Positions 1 through 6,878 of a DNA stretch of 13,327 nucleotides are shown here, piece after piece. Origin of the DNA: an uncultured Pseudomonadota bacterium (GTDB lineage: Bacteria; Pseudomonadota; Gammaproteobacteria; Steroidobacterales; Steroidobacteraceae). Position 1 is the first letter of the stretch. The number at the start of each line of letters is the position of its first letter. Made by a program: the position numbers and the translations under genes. The notes beneath the pieces are model-generated. The model was not told the origin of the DNA. It worked only from the letters and a program-made list of their open reading frames with translations, and made no database searches. The stretch spans positions 1-13,327 of the forward strand of contig CAITAM010000523.1 in NCBI GenBank assembly GCA_903890265.1. The letters are read 5' to 3'.

Positions 1-1142
1 ACGCGAACACGGCTTCCGACGCGTGCCTCGAGGCGCCGCGCACTGATGCGGGCCGCCGCTGCCATGAAGCGCGCCTCGCGCTCGGCCTGGACGGCCTGAG
101 GTACCGGATCGGGCAGGGCGTTGGCGGCGGCGCCAGTCACCGGCGAGTACTTGAAGCAGCCCACCCGGTCGAGCTGTGCCTCCTCCAGCCAGTCGAGCAG
201 CACCTGAAAGTCCTGCTCGGTCTCACCGGGAAAACCAACGATGAAGGTGCTGCGCAGCGTGAGCTGCGGTACCGCCGCGCGCCAGGCGCGGATCCGCGCC
301 AGCGTGTTCTCGGCGTGCGCCGGACGGCGCATCAGCTTGAGAATGCGCGGGCTGCCGTGCTGGAAGGGCACATCGAGATAGGGCAGCACGCGGCCCTCGG
401 CCATGAGCGGCAGCACGTCACTGACGTGCGGGTACGGATAGACGTAGTGCAGGCGGACCCAGATGCCGAGCTCGCCGAGCTCGCGCGCGAGCTCGTAGAA
501 GCCGGTTCGCACCTCGCGGCTGCCGAGCTTCTCCGGCGCAAAGCGCAGATCGGCACCGTACGCGCTCGTGTCCTGGGAAATGACCAGAAGCTCACGCACG
601 CCGGCGTTGCGCAGGCGAATCGCCTCGTTCAGCACGTGTGACAGGGGTCGGCTCACGAGCCCGCCACGCATCGAGGGAATGATGCAGAAGCTGCACTTGT
701 GGTCACAGCCTTCCGAGATCTTGAGGTAGGCGTAATGGCGCGGGGTCAGGCGGATCCCCTGCGGCGGGACAAGGTCCACGTACGGGTCGTGCGGCCGCGG
801 CAGCTCGGCGTGCACCAGCGCGAGCACCTCATCCAGCGCATGCGGCCCCGTGATGCCGAGCACGGCCGGATGCCGCTCGCGGATGGTCTCGGGCCGCGCG
901 CCGAGGCAGCCCGTGACAACGACCTTGCCGTTGCGGGCGATCGCCTCGCCGATGGCGTCGAGCGATTCGTGCACGGCATCGTCGATGAAGCCGCAGGTAT
1001 TGACCACGACCAGGTCGGCCTGCTCGTAGGAGCCCGACACCTCGTAGCCCTCGGCCCGCAGCTGCGTCAGGATGCGTTCGGAATCGACCAGCGCTTTCGG
1101 GCAGCCGAGGCTGACGAAACCGATCCGGGGCGTTGCGGTCAT
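1..1142 (-). CDS. rimO: Ribosomal protein S12 methylthiotransferase RimO (C-terminus cut by window edge)
   Basis: RimO is a radical-SAM enzyme that adds a methylthio group to the conserved aspartate of ribosomal protein S12 (Asp88 in E. coli). I read about 380 residues; the family is about 440, so the missing part is most of the C-terminal TRAM domain. The N-terminal UPF0004 domain shows its three iron-sulfur ligands: Cys14 (SLGCPKALVDSER), Cys50 (NTCGFID) and Cys79 (VTGCLG). The radical-SAM CxxxCxxC motif is at Cys146, Cys150 and Cys153 (EGCDHKCSFCIIPSMRG). The signature RGGLVSRP follows, which is typical of RimO rather than MiaB. The ATG at 1142 has a good ribosome site, AGGAG at 1152-1156, nine bases upstream. 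The gene diverges from dapF across a 65-bp gap. No frameshift or missing residue is visible in the part present. Confidence 0.96.
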   Translation of the reverse strand, partial: MTATPRIGFVSLGCPKALVDSERILTQLRAEGYEVSGSYEQADLVVVNTCGFIDDAVHESLDAIGEAIARNGKVVVTGCLGARPETIRERHPAVLGITGPHALDEVLALVHAELPRPHDPYVDLVPPQGIRLTPRHYAYLKISEGCDHKCSFCIIPSMRGGLVSRPLSHVLNEAIRLRNAGVRELLVISQDTSAYGADLRFAPEKLGSREVRTGFYELARELGELGIWVRLHYVYPYPHVSDVLPLMAEGRVLPYLDVPFQHGSPRILKLMRRPAHAENTLARIRAWRAAVPQLTLRSTFIVGFPGETEQDFQVLLDWLEEAQLDRVGCFKYSPVTGAAANALPDPVPQAVQAEREARFMAAAARISARRLEARVGSRVR

Positions 1143-1156
1143 GAAATGTTGCTCCT

Positions 1157-1187
1157 GGGGCGCCTTATGGTAGCGGCTCGGCGCCCC
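1157..1187. repeat. Perfect 8-bp inverted repeat between rimO and dapF
   Basis: The arms GGGGCGCC (1157-1164) and GGCGCCCC (1180-1187) are exact reverse complements, separated by 15 bp. The repeat lies inside the 65-bp divergent intergenic region, so it could be an operator or a hairpin in either leader. The sequence is GC-only, and such repeats also arise by chance in GC-rich DNA, so function is only a possibility. Confidence 0.35.
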
Positions 1188-1195
1188 GGCCGCGA

Positions 1196-1201
1196 TATGA
1201 T
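1196..1201 (+). promoter_or_regulatory. Candidate -10 box for dapF (possible leaderless start)
   Basis: TATGAT matches the sigma-70 -10 consensus at five of six bases and ends six bases before the dapF ATG. A start site about seven bases downstream would fall on the ATG itself, giving a leaderless mRNA. No Shine-Dalgarno sequence is visible before the ATG, which fits. No convincing -35 box lies 16-18 bp upstream, so this is tentative. Confidence 0.3.
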
Positions 1202-1207
1202 GCGGCC

Positions 1208-2044
1208 ATGCGGTTTCCCTTCGCCAAGATGCACGGCCTCGGCAACGATTTCATCGTCTTCGACGCATCCGGGCACCTGCCGGACGCGGCCGTCCTGCGC
1301 CGGCTCGCCGATCGCCACACCGGTATCGGCTTTGATCAGGCGCTCGCGGTCTTCCCCGCGCGCCGGCCGGACACCGATCTGTTCTACCGCATCTTCAACG
1401 CCGACGGCGGCGAGGTCGAGCAGTGTGGCAACGGCGCGCGCTGCGTCGCGGCCCATGCCGCGAACCGCCGCGGCGCACCGCTGCCGGCCGAACTGACGAT
1501 GGACAGCCCGAGCGGCATCGTCCGTGCACGGGTCGCGGCCGACGGCTCGGTGGCGGTCACCATGGGCGTGCCGAATTTCGCGCCCTCGGCGCTGCCGTTC
1601 ACGGTCCCGCACGAGGCGCTGCGCTATACCCTCGGTGGCGTGGACGGTATCGCCGGCACGGTCGAGATCTCGGCGGTCTCCATCGGCAATCCGCACGCCG
1701 TTCTCGTGGTGGACGACGTGACGAGCGCACCGGTCGCGAGCGTCGGCGCCGCGCTGGAGTATGATCGACGCTTCCCGAACCGGACCAACGTCGGGTTCAT
1801 GCAGGTGATCGATGCGTCGCACATCCGTCTGCGTGTGCACGAGCGCGGCGTCGGTGAGACCCTGGCCTGCGGCACCGGCGCCTGCGCCGCCGTCGCGGTC
1901 GGCCGCCGCCTGGGCCTCCTCGGCCCGAGCGTTGCCGTCGACCTGCCCGGCGGGCGCCTGAACATCGAGTGGGCGGGTGACGGACAGCCCATCTGGCTCA
2001 CGGGACCGACAGAGACAGCCTTCGAAGGACACACCGAACTATGA
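1208..2044 (+). CDS. dapF: Diaminopimelate epimerase DapF
   Basis: DapF is the cytoplasmic enzyme that converts LL- to meso-diaminopimelate, the precursor of lysine and of the peptidoglycan cross-link. It works without a cofactor, using two cysteines. The 278-residue product has the usual family length. It opens with the hallmark MxGxGNDF motif (residues 8-15). The first catalytic cysteine is Cys73 in EQCGNGARC and the second is Cys221 in ETLACGTGACAAV; the spacing matches the E. coli enzyme. The SIGNPHAV motif (about residues 158-165) is also present. The ATG at 1208 places the conserved N-terminus correctly. The gene ends in ATGA, overlapping the next start by four bases, so it is translationally linked to the DUF484 gene. 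The order dapF-DUF484-xerC is the same as in E. coli and many other gammaproteobacteria. Confidence 0.97.
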   Translation: MRFPFAKMHGLGNDFIVFDASGHLPDAAVLRRLADRHTGIGFDQALAVFPARRPDTDLFYRIFNADGGEVEQCGNGARCVAAHAANRRGAPLPAELTMDSPSGIVRARVAADGSVAVTMGVPNFAPSALPFTVPHEALRYTLGGVDGIAGTVEISAVSIGNPHAVLVVDDVTSAPVASVGAALEYDRRFPNRTNVGFMQVIDASHIRLRVHERGVGETLACGTGACAAVAVGRRLGLLGPSVAVDLPGGRLNIEWAGDGQPIWLTGPTETAFEGHTEL

Positions 2045-2763
2045 CAACGCAGGCCAAACCAGCCGGAGCGACACCCCGCACGCGCCGCGCCGGCGCCGAG
2101 ATCGACGCCGCGGCAGTGGTCGATTACCTGACCACCCATACCGACTTTTTCTCCGACCACCCGGAACTCGTGGCGACGCTGAAGCTGCCGCACATCCGCA
2201 GTGACGGACACACCGTGTCGCTGATCGAACGCCAGGTCGAGGTGCTGCGCGAGCGGGCCCGCGAGCACGAACTCAAGTTCCGCGAGCTGCTGGACATCGG
2301 CCATTCGAACGATGCCCTCGCGCGCAAGATGCATGCGCTCGCACTCGGGCTCGTGCATGCCAGGGACACGGCGACGCGCTTCAACGTCGTCGAGCGCAGC
2401 CTGCGCGAGGACTTTGCCGCCGAGTCGTTCGTCGTGCTGCTGCATGACCGGGCACTGGTGGCGACGATCGGTGAAGGGCGCGCGCTGCGTTTCGTGGATC
2501 CGGCCGACGAGGCCCTGAAGGCATTCGAATCCCTCTACAGCAGCGGCAAGCCGCGCTGCGGCCAGATCCGCGATACGAGTCGCGATTTCCTGTTCCCCGC
2601 GGCGCACTCGGAGGTGGGGTCGGTGGCGCTGGTGCCGCTCGGTCCGGGCGGCTCGCGCGGCCTGCTGGCGATTGCCTCGCCGGACGCGTCGCGCTTCAAC
2701 CCGACGATGAGTACGGACTATCTCGCGCGGATCGGCGAGCTGATTGCGACCGCGCTCGCCTGA
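2041..2763 (+). CDS. DUF484 family protein (YigA-like)
   Basis: This 240-residue protein belongs to the DUF484 family, recognised by the N-terminal stretch with VVDYLTTHTDFFSDHPEL (about residues 28-45) and the following SLIERQVEVLRERAREHE helix. The N-terminal half is a likely coiled coil (about residues 58-85). The C-terminal half looks like a GAF-type sensor fold, with alternating beta strands such as SFVVLLHD and SVALVPLG. No ligand or enzymatic activity is established for the family as far as I know. It sits between dapF and xerC, overlapping dapF by four bases and ending 16 bases before the preferred xerC start. The conserved position suggests co-transcription but not a known joint function. 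The start is fixed by the ATGA overlap. Confidence 0.88.
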   Translation: MTTQAKPAGATPRTRRAGAEIDAAAVVDYLTTHTDFFSDHPELVATLKLPHIRSDGHTVSLIERQVEVLRERAREHELKFRELLDIGHSNDALARKMHALALGLVHARDTATRFNVVERSLREDFAAESFVVLLHDRALVATIGEGRALRFVDPADEALKAFESLYSSGKPRCGQIRDTSRDFLFPAAHSEVGSVALVPLGPGGSRGLLAIASPDASRFNPTMSTDYLARIGELIATALA

Positions 2764-2779
2764 CACGAACGTGCCCGCG

Positions 2780-3715
2780 ATGCAGGACGCCGAGTTCGCC
2801 TGGGTCGAGCGCTTCCTGGGCAGCCTGGCGCACGAGCGGCGCCTGTCACCGCACACGATCGGCGCCTACCGCGGCGACCTCGTCGCCCTCGGCGAGTGGC
2901 TGAAGGGGGAATCGATCGGCGACTGGCAGGCCGTCAGCGGTCAGGACGTCCGGCGCTTTGCCGCCGAGTGCCACCGCTCGGGACTCGGCGCCCGCTCGAT
3001 ACAGCGCCGGCTGTCGGCGATCCGCGGCTTTTACGGCTATCTCAACCGCGAGGGAGCGGCCAGTGGCAATCCGGCGCAGGACATCCGCGCACCGAAGGGA
3101 CCGAAGCGGCTGCCACGCACGCTCGACGTCGACCAGATGGGCCGGCTGCTCGCCGAGCCGCAGGCACAGGCCACCGATGCCCTGGCTGACAACGCGCTGC
3201 TCCTGACGCGCGACCGCGCCGCGCTCGAACTCCTCTACTCGAGCGGCCTCCGACTGGCGGAACTGCTCGGGCTCAACCTGAACGACGTCGATCTGTCGGA
3301 TCACACGGCGCGCGTGCTCGGCAAGGGGTCGAAGACCCGCATCGTGCCGGTGGGACGGATGGCGCTCGCGGCGCTGAAGGCCTGGCTCGCGGTTCGCCCG
3401 TCGGTGGCAGCAGTCGGCGAGCTCGCGCTCTTCGTCGGGCGCAACGGCAAGCGACTCGGTGCGCGTGCCCTGCAGCTGCGGGTGGCGGCCTATGCCCGCC
3501 GTCAGGGCGTCGACGTGCACGTCCACCCGCACCTCTTTCGTCACTCCTTCGCCTCCCACCTGCTGGAGTCCTCGGGTGACCTGCGCGGTGTGCAGGAACT
3601 CCTCGGGCACGCCAACATCAGCACGACCCAGGTCTACACGCACCTCGATTTCCAGCACCTTGCCAGGACCTACGACGCGAGCCACCCGCGCGCGCGCCGC
3701 AAGACCAAACCCTGA
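2780..3715 (+). CDS. xerC: Tyrosine recombinase XerC
   Basis: XerC acts with XerD at the dif site to resolve chromosome dimers before cell division. The N-terminal SAM-like core-binding domain covers about residues 1-100 (FLGSLAHERRLSPHTIGAYRGDL). The catalytic domain carries the full set of active-site residues: Arg158 (SSGLRLAEL), Lys182 (LGKGSKTR), His251 and Arg254 (HLFRHSFASH), His277 (LGHANI) and the nucleophile Tyr286 (TTQVYTH). The Arg254-to-Tyr286 spacing equals that of E. coli XerD. I prefer the ATG at 2780 (311 residues; E. coli XerC is 298) because conserved sequence begins there. A GTG at 2771 is possible; a TTG at 2744 would overlap the upstream gene and adds unrelated residues. 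The dapF-DUF484-xerC context supports XerC rather than XerD. Confidence 0.95.
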   Translation: MQDAEFAWVERFLGSLAHERRLSPHTIGAYRGDLVALGEWLKGESIGDWQAVSGQDVRRFAAECHRSGLGARSIQRRLSAIRGFYGYLNREGAASGNPAQDIRAPKGPKRLPRTLDVDQMGRLLAEPQAQATDALADNALLLTRDRAALELLYSSGLRLAELLGLNLNDVDLSDHTARVLGKGSKTRIVPVGRMALAALKAWLAVRPSVAAVGELALFVGRNGKRLGARALQLRVAAYARRQGVDVHVHPHLFRHSFASHLLESSGDLRGVQELLGHANISTTQVYTHLDFQHLARTYDASHPRARRKTKP

Positions 3716-3727
3716 TGACACAGCGCC

Positions 3728-4108
3728 ATGAGTGATGACACGGCCCCGCCGAGCGAGATTCGCCTGCGCAAGAGATCGCGTCTGCTCGAGATCGGCTACG
3801 CCGACGGCAGCCGCGACTCGCTGTCGTTCGAGTACCTGCGCACCCACTCGCCGAGCGCCGAGGTCCAGGGCCACGGCCCCGGTCAGGACGTGCTGCAGAT
3901 CGCCAAGGAAAACGTCGGCATCACGCGCATCGAGCCGGTCGGGCGCTATGCCGTCAGGATCGTCTTCGACGACGGGCACGACACCGGGCTCTTCACCTGG
4001 AAGTACCTGCGCGAGCTGGCGGCCGGGTACGAGGAGCGCTGGGCACGTTACCTCAAGCGCCTCGAGGGGATCGGCTACGAGCGGCGCCCGGTCACGCGCT
4101 CGGAATGA
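3728..4108 (+). CDS. DUF971 protein (gamma-butyrobetaine hydroxylase-like N-terminal domain)
   Basis: A small 126-residue protein of the DUF971 family, the domain also found at the N-terminus of gamma-butyrobetaine dioxygenase. Recognisable parts are EIRLRKRSRLLEIGYADG (about residues 10-27), SFEYLRTHSPSAEVQGHG (about 33-50), NVGITRIEPVGRYAVRIVFDDGHDTGLFTWKYL (about 62-94) and the C-terminal YLKRLE helix. The stand-alone form has no dioxygenase domain, so hydroxylase activity should not be assumed; a role in cofactor or metal handling has been suggested for the domain but nothing here proves it. The gene starts 12 bases after xerC and has a weak ribosome site, which fits read-through from xerC. 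Its last 17 bases overlap the convergent ykgJ-type gene. In many proteobacteria this gene lies close to ubiE, which is also in this window. Confidence 0.88.
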   Translation: MSDDTAPPSEIRLRKRSRLLEIGYADGSRDSLSFEYLRTHSPSAEVQGHGPGQDVLQIAKENVGITRIEPVGRYAVRIVFDDGHDTGLFTWKYLRELAAGYEERWARYLKRLEGIGYERRPVTRSE

Positions 4109-4460
4109 ACTCGTCGTCGCCCTGCTGGGCCCGCTCGAACTTCAGGAAGTCGAAGTAGCCGCACTTCGAGCCGTACGGGTACTGCCGGCAGACGCGGGGC
4201 CGCGCCTCGTACACGGTGCAGCGCCGCTCGTCCCGGTCAAAGAACCGGCATACCGACTTGTAGACGGTGTCCTTGTGGTGTCGCAGCACCCACTCGTCGA
4301 CGCCACCGGCCGTGTAGTGGAACGTGAAGCGACGCCGCGCCACGTCGGGTGCGAGGTCAAAATGGCGCGCGAGGCGCTCGATGTCCTGGGTCGTGATGCT
4401 GATGCGGTCGTAGGAGCAGCAGTAGCCCGGGCACTGGCCGCAGTCGTATCGAGGGGTCAT
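4092..4460 (-). CDS. YkgJ-family cysteine-cluster protein (putative metal-binding)
   Basis: A 122-residue protein of the YkgJ/UPF0153 family, described as putative zinc- or iron-chelating. It has eight cysteines in the family pattern: Cys7, Cys10, Cys14 and Cys15 (CGQCPGYCC) near the N-terminus, then Cys71, Cys81, Cys91 and Cys100 (VCRFF, RCTVYEARPRVCRQYPYGSKC). No signal peptide or membrane segment is visible, so it should be cytoplasmic. The reaction or partner is unknown. I chose the ATG at 4460 because GGGAG lies eight bases upstream. The GTG at 4469 would itself be part of that ribosome site. It is downstream of cysK on the same strand, separated by 95 bp that hold a strong hairpin. Its 3' end overlaps the DUF971 gene tail to tail by 17 bp. 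Confidence 0.88.
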   Translation of the reverse strand: MTPRYDCGQCPGYCCSYDRISITTQDIERLARHFDLAPDVARRRFTFHYTAGGVDEWVLRHHKDTVYKSVCRFFDRDERRCTVYEARPRVCRQYPYGSKCGYFDFLKFERAQQGDDEFIPSA

Positions 4461-4501
4461 CGCAGGCACTCCCGGCGGTCTTCGCTACCGGCCGCAGGGC
4501 T

Positions 4502-4547
4502 TGCTGCCGGACCCCGCGCATTCTAAGCGTCGGGAAGCCCGGCAGCA
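4502..4547. repeat. Strong interrupted hairpin between cysK and the ykgJ-type gene
   Basis: Outer arms TGCTGCCGG (4502-4510) and CCGGCAGCA (4539-4547) are exact reverse complements of nine bases. Inside, CCCG (4513-4516) pairs with CGGG (4531-4534), and CGC (4517-4519) pairs with GCG (4527-4529), leaving a seven-base loop. The whole element is 46 nt and could fold on either strand. No T-run follows on either strand, so it is not a standard intrinsic terminator. It may stabilise the cysK 3' end, act as a rho-type or attenuating structure before the ykgJ gene, or be a copy of a dispersed palindromic repeat. Confidence 0.6.
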
Positions 4548-4555
4548 CTTCCTCG

Positions 4556-5500
4556 TTACTCCGGCTCGGCGTCAGAGCCCTCGTTGATGCCCTCGAACAG
4601 TACCGTCGACAGGTACCGCTCGCCGGTGTCGGCCAGCACCGTCAGGATGACGCTGCCCGGCGGCGCGGCCTCCGCCACTTTGCGCGCGGCGGCGAAGGAG
4701 CCCCCCGACGAGATGCCGACGAAGATCCCCTCCTCGCGGGCGAGCGCACGCGAGGCGGCGATCGATTCCTCGTCGGTGACCGGCACGTTGTCATCGAACA
4801 CCGTGCGATCAAGCACGCTCGGGATGAAGTCCGGCGTCCAGCCCTGGATCTTGTGCGGCTTCCACTCCGCGCCGGCGAGGAGCCGTGCGCCTGCAGGCTC
4901 GGTGGTCACGATCTTGATGTCGGGCCTCGCGAGCTTCAGCATCTGCCCCGCGCCCGTCATGGTGCCGCCGGTACCCCAGCCCGCGACAAAGTAATCAAGC
5001 CGCTTGCCGGCGAAATCGGACAGGATCTCGGGGCCGGTGGTCTGGCGGTGGTAGGCCGGGTTCGCCGGGTTGTCGAACTGGTTGGCGAGGAACCAGCCGT
5101 GCTTCTTCGCGAGTTCCTCGGCCTTCCGCACCATCCCCGAGCCGCGCTCGGCCGCCGGCGTCAGGATGACCTTGGCGCCGTAGGCGCGCATGATCTTGCG
5201 ACGCTCGATCGAGAACGTCTCGACCATCACCGAGACGAAGGGATAGCCCTTGGCGGCGCAGACCATGGCGAGGGCCACACCCGTGTTGCCACTGGTCGCC
5301 TCGACGACGGTCTGGCCGGGCTTCAGCGCGCCGCGCCGCTCGGCATCCTCAATGATCCCGATCGCGAGGCGGTCCTTGACCGAGCCACCGGGATTGAAGG
5401 CCTCCACCTTGACGTAGATCGTTGCATGGGCCGGCGCGAGGCGGTTGATGCGGACGATCGGCGTTCGTCCGATCGTCTCCAGAATGTTGTTGTAGATCAT
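4556..5500 (-). CDS. cysK: Cysteine synthase, CysK type (PLP-dependent)
   Basis: This PLP enzyme makes cysteine from an O-acylated serine and sulfide in the cytoplasm. The 314-residue product is of normal family length. The PLP lysine is Lys42 in NPGGSVKDR. The substrate-binding loop is EATSGNTG (residues 67-74), the phosphate-binding loop is GTGGT (176-180), and GISSGG and DTGERYLST lie near the C-terminus. GTGGT and PHKIQGWTPDFIP are closer to CysK than to CysM, although NPGGSVKDR resembles the CysM form, so the A/B subtype is not fully certain. The ATG at 5500 has GGAG ten bases upstream. The gene diverges from a MetX-family acyltransferase, which may supply its activated serine substrate (O-succinylserine). 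If so, this enzyme would have to accept a succinyl leaving group. Confidence 0.94.
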   Translation of the reverse strand: MIYNNILETIGRTPIVRINRLAPAHATIYVKVEAFNPGGSVKDRLAIGIIEDAERRGALKPGQTVVEATSGNTGVALAMVCAAKGYPFVSVMVETFSIERRKIMRAYGAKVILTPAAERGSGMVRKAEELAKKHGWFLANQFDNPANPAYHRQTTGPEILSDFAGKRLDYFVAGWGTGGTMTGAGQMLKLARPDIKIVTTEPAGARLLAGAEWKPHKIQGWTPDFIPSVLDRTVFDDNVPVTDEESIAASRALAREEGIFVGISSGGSFAAARKVAEAAPPGSVILTVLADTGERYLSTVLFEGINEGSDAEPE

Positions 5501-5587
5501 GGTGATGCCACTCCATAAACGAGCGCAATACGGCGCTTTGCTGTGTCAGAGTGTAGGCTTGCAGTCGACCGGCGTGGAAAGCCGTCG

Positions 5588-5605
5588 GGTCATGCTTTCA
5601 TAACC
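5588..5605. promoter_or_regulatory. Imperfect palindrome in the cysK/metX-like divergent promoter region
   Basis: GGTCATG (5588-5594) and CATAACC (5599-5605) are inverted repeats with one mismatch, separated by CTTT. The element lies 88 bp from the cysK start and 46 bp from the metX-like start, in the only non-coding stretch between them (5501-5650). That location and size suit an operator for a regulator of sulfur metabolism. I cannot assign the regulator, and I saw no clear -10/-35 pair for either gene. Confidence 0.35.
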
Positions 5606-5650
5606 AATAGTTCTCGACCCTTACACGGGCCACGACGGAAAATGACTGCG

Positions 5651-6757
5651 ATGAACGCTCAGCCGTCCGCCCTTTCGTCCGCCAACCGCGGCCGGCACCA
5701 CCGCGTGCCGCTGCCCCGGCCGTTCGCGTTTCACGCGGGTGGTGAGCTTGCCGCCGGCGAACTGGCCGTGGAAACCTGGGGCGAGCTGTCCCCGGCGCGG
5801 GACAACGCGGTCCTCGTCTTCACCGGCCTGTCGACGTCCGCGCACGCGGCCAGTACCGCGAGCGACCCGAGCAAAGGCTGGTGGGAGTACCTCATCGGAC
5901 CGGGTCTCGCGCTCGACACCGACCGGCTCTTCATCATCACGGCGAACTCCCTCGGCAGCTGCTTCGGCTCGAGCGGCCCGGGCGACATCGACCCCCGAAC
6001 CGGGGAGCCCTACGGCTACGGCTGGCCCGAACTTCGCGTCGAAGACATCGCCAGAGCCGGTCAGCTGGCCGCCGAGCACTTCGGGATCGACGTGCTCTAC
6101 GGTGCGATCGGGGCCTCGCTCGGCGGCATGACCGTGCTCGCCCACGCGGCCCTCTTCCCCGGCAAGGCCCGCCGCGTCGCCTCGCTCTCAGGGACGCTCG
6201 TCCCCAGCGCCTTCGCCATCGCGACCCGGGCCCTGCAACGGGAAATCGTCGGCACCGCGCTCGCCGGCGGCCCCGTCGACCTCAAGCTCGCGTTTCGCTT
6301 CGCACGCAAGGTCGGCATGCTGTCCTACATCGGCGCCGCCCTGCTCGAAAACCGTTTCGCGCATGCGCCGGGACAACAGCCGACCGGGGCCTCGGGCACG
6401 CATTTCGAAGTCGAATCGTGGCTCGAGCATCAGGCCGAGAAGTTTGCGAGCCGGTTCAACGCCTGGTCGTACTGGTACCTGTCCAGGGCAATGGATCTTT
6501 TCGACTTCAGCAAGGTCCTGCCGGGTGCGAGCGCACCGGTGCTGTCGATCGAGCGCGCGCTCGTGGTCGGGGTCCACGAGGACCAGCTGTTCCCGCTCGC
6601 CCAGCAGGCAGCGATCGCCGACCTGCTGAAGGCACAGGGTATCCCGACCCGCTACGTCGACCTGAGCTCGCCGTACGGGCACGACGCCTTCCTCGTCGAG
6701 GACGCCCTGTTCTCGCCGCTGGTTGCGGACTTCTTCGCCGCCAGTCCCCGCACCTGA
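5651..6757 (+). CDS. MetX-family O-acyltransferase, likely serine O-succinyltransferase-like
   Basis: An alpha/beta-hydrolase-fold acyltransferase of the MetX family, 368 residues. The catalytic triad is visible: nucleophile Ser156 in GASLGGM, Asp311 in GVHEDQLFP, and His344 in YGHDAFLVE. The core motif NSLGSCFGSSGP (about residues 100-111) is typical of the family. Classical homoserine acetyltransferases have an HALTG(D/S)xH segment near the N-terminus; here it is FTGLSTSAH (residues 57-65). The GWWEYLIGPG and SRAMDLFDF segments also resemble, from memory, the Xanthomonadales branch now described as serine O-succinyltransferase. The neighbouring divergent cysK fits a role in cysteine synthesis. 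Homoserine O-acyltransferase for methionine remains possible. The ATG at 5651 has GGAAAA at a workable spacing; the in-frame ATG at 5642 would add three residues, and the frame is open further upstream without homology. Confidence 0.85.
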   Translation: MNAQPSALSSANRGRHHRVPLPRPFAFHAGGELAAGELAVETWGELSPARDNAVLVFTGLSTSAHAASTASDPSKGWWEYLIGPGLALDTDRLFIITANSLGSCFGSSGPGDIDPRTGEPYGYGWPELRVEDIARAGQLAAEHFGIDVLYGAIGASLGGMTVLAHAALFPGKARRVASLSGTLVPSAFAIATRALQREIVGTALAGGPVDLKLAFRFARKVGMLSYIGAALLENRFAHAPGQQPTGASGTHFEVESWLEHQAEKFASRFNAWSYWYLSRAMDLFDFSKVLPGASAPVLSIERALVVGVHEDQLFPLAQQAAIADLLKAQGIPTRYVDLSSPYGHDAFLVEDALFSPLVADFFAASPRT

Positions 6758-6812
6758 CGAGGGCGGACCGGGGCCGACGGCGCGCGCGGATGCGCGGGAC
6801 ACGGCCGACCGC

Positions 6813-6818
6813 TACAAT
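6813..6818 (+). promoter_or_regulatory. Candidate -10 box for ubiE-ubiJ-ubiB
   Basis: TACAAT within CGCTACAATTG matches the -10 consensus at five of six bases and lies 60 bp before the ubiE start, in the 121-bp gap after the metX-like gene. The -35 region is GC-rich and poor. This is the only plausible promoter signal I see for the ubi operon. Confidence 0.4.
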
Positions 6819-6878
6819 TGGCGAAGCCCTCGGCACGCCGGTCCCGGGCGTGACCCGCCCGCGCAGAGACACCCGCCG

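Noticed and set aside
1139..2032. 297-residue open frame on the minus strand opposite dapF
   Set aside because: Antisense to dapF and overlapping the rimO start region; composition is typical of a GC-rich shadow.
2744..2779. TTG start for xerC overlapping the DUF484 gene
   Set aside because: It adds 12 residues without homology, uses a rare start codon and has no ribosome site; the ATG at 2780 fits the family N-terminus.
2846..3979. 377-residue open frame on the minus strand opposite xerC and DUF971
   Set aside because: Shadow of xerC, which has a complete catalytic set; no motif or ribosome site supports the antisense frame.
4461..4469. GTG start at 4469 for the ykgJ-type gene
   Set aside because: This GTG lies within the GGGAGTG that serves as the ribosome site for the ATG at 4460.
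3732..4526. 264-residue plus-strand frame running through DUF971 and opposite the ykgJ-type gene
   Set aside because: It is the +1 shadow of DUF971 followed by antisense of the cysteine-cluster gene; neither half has a domain.
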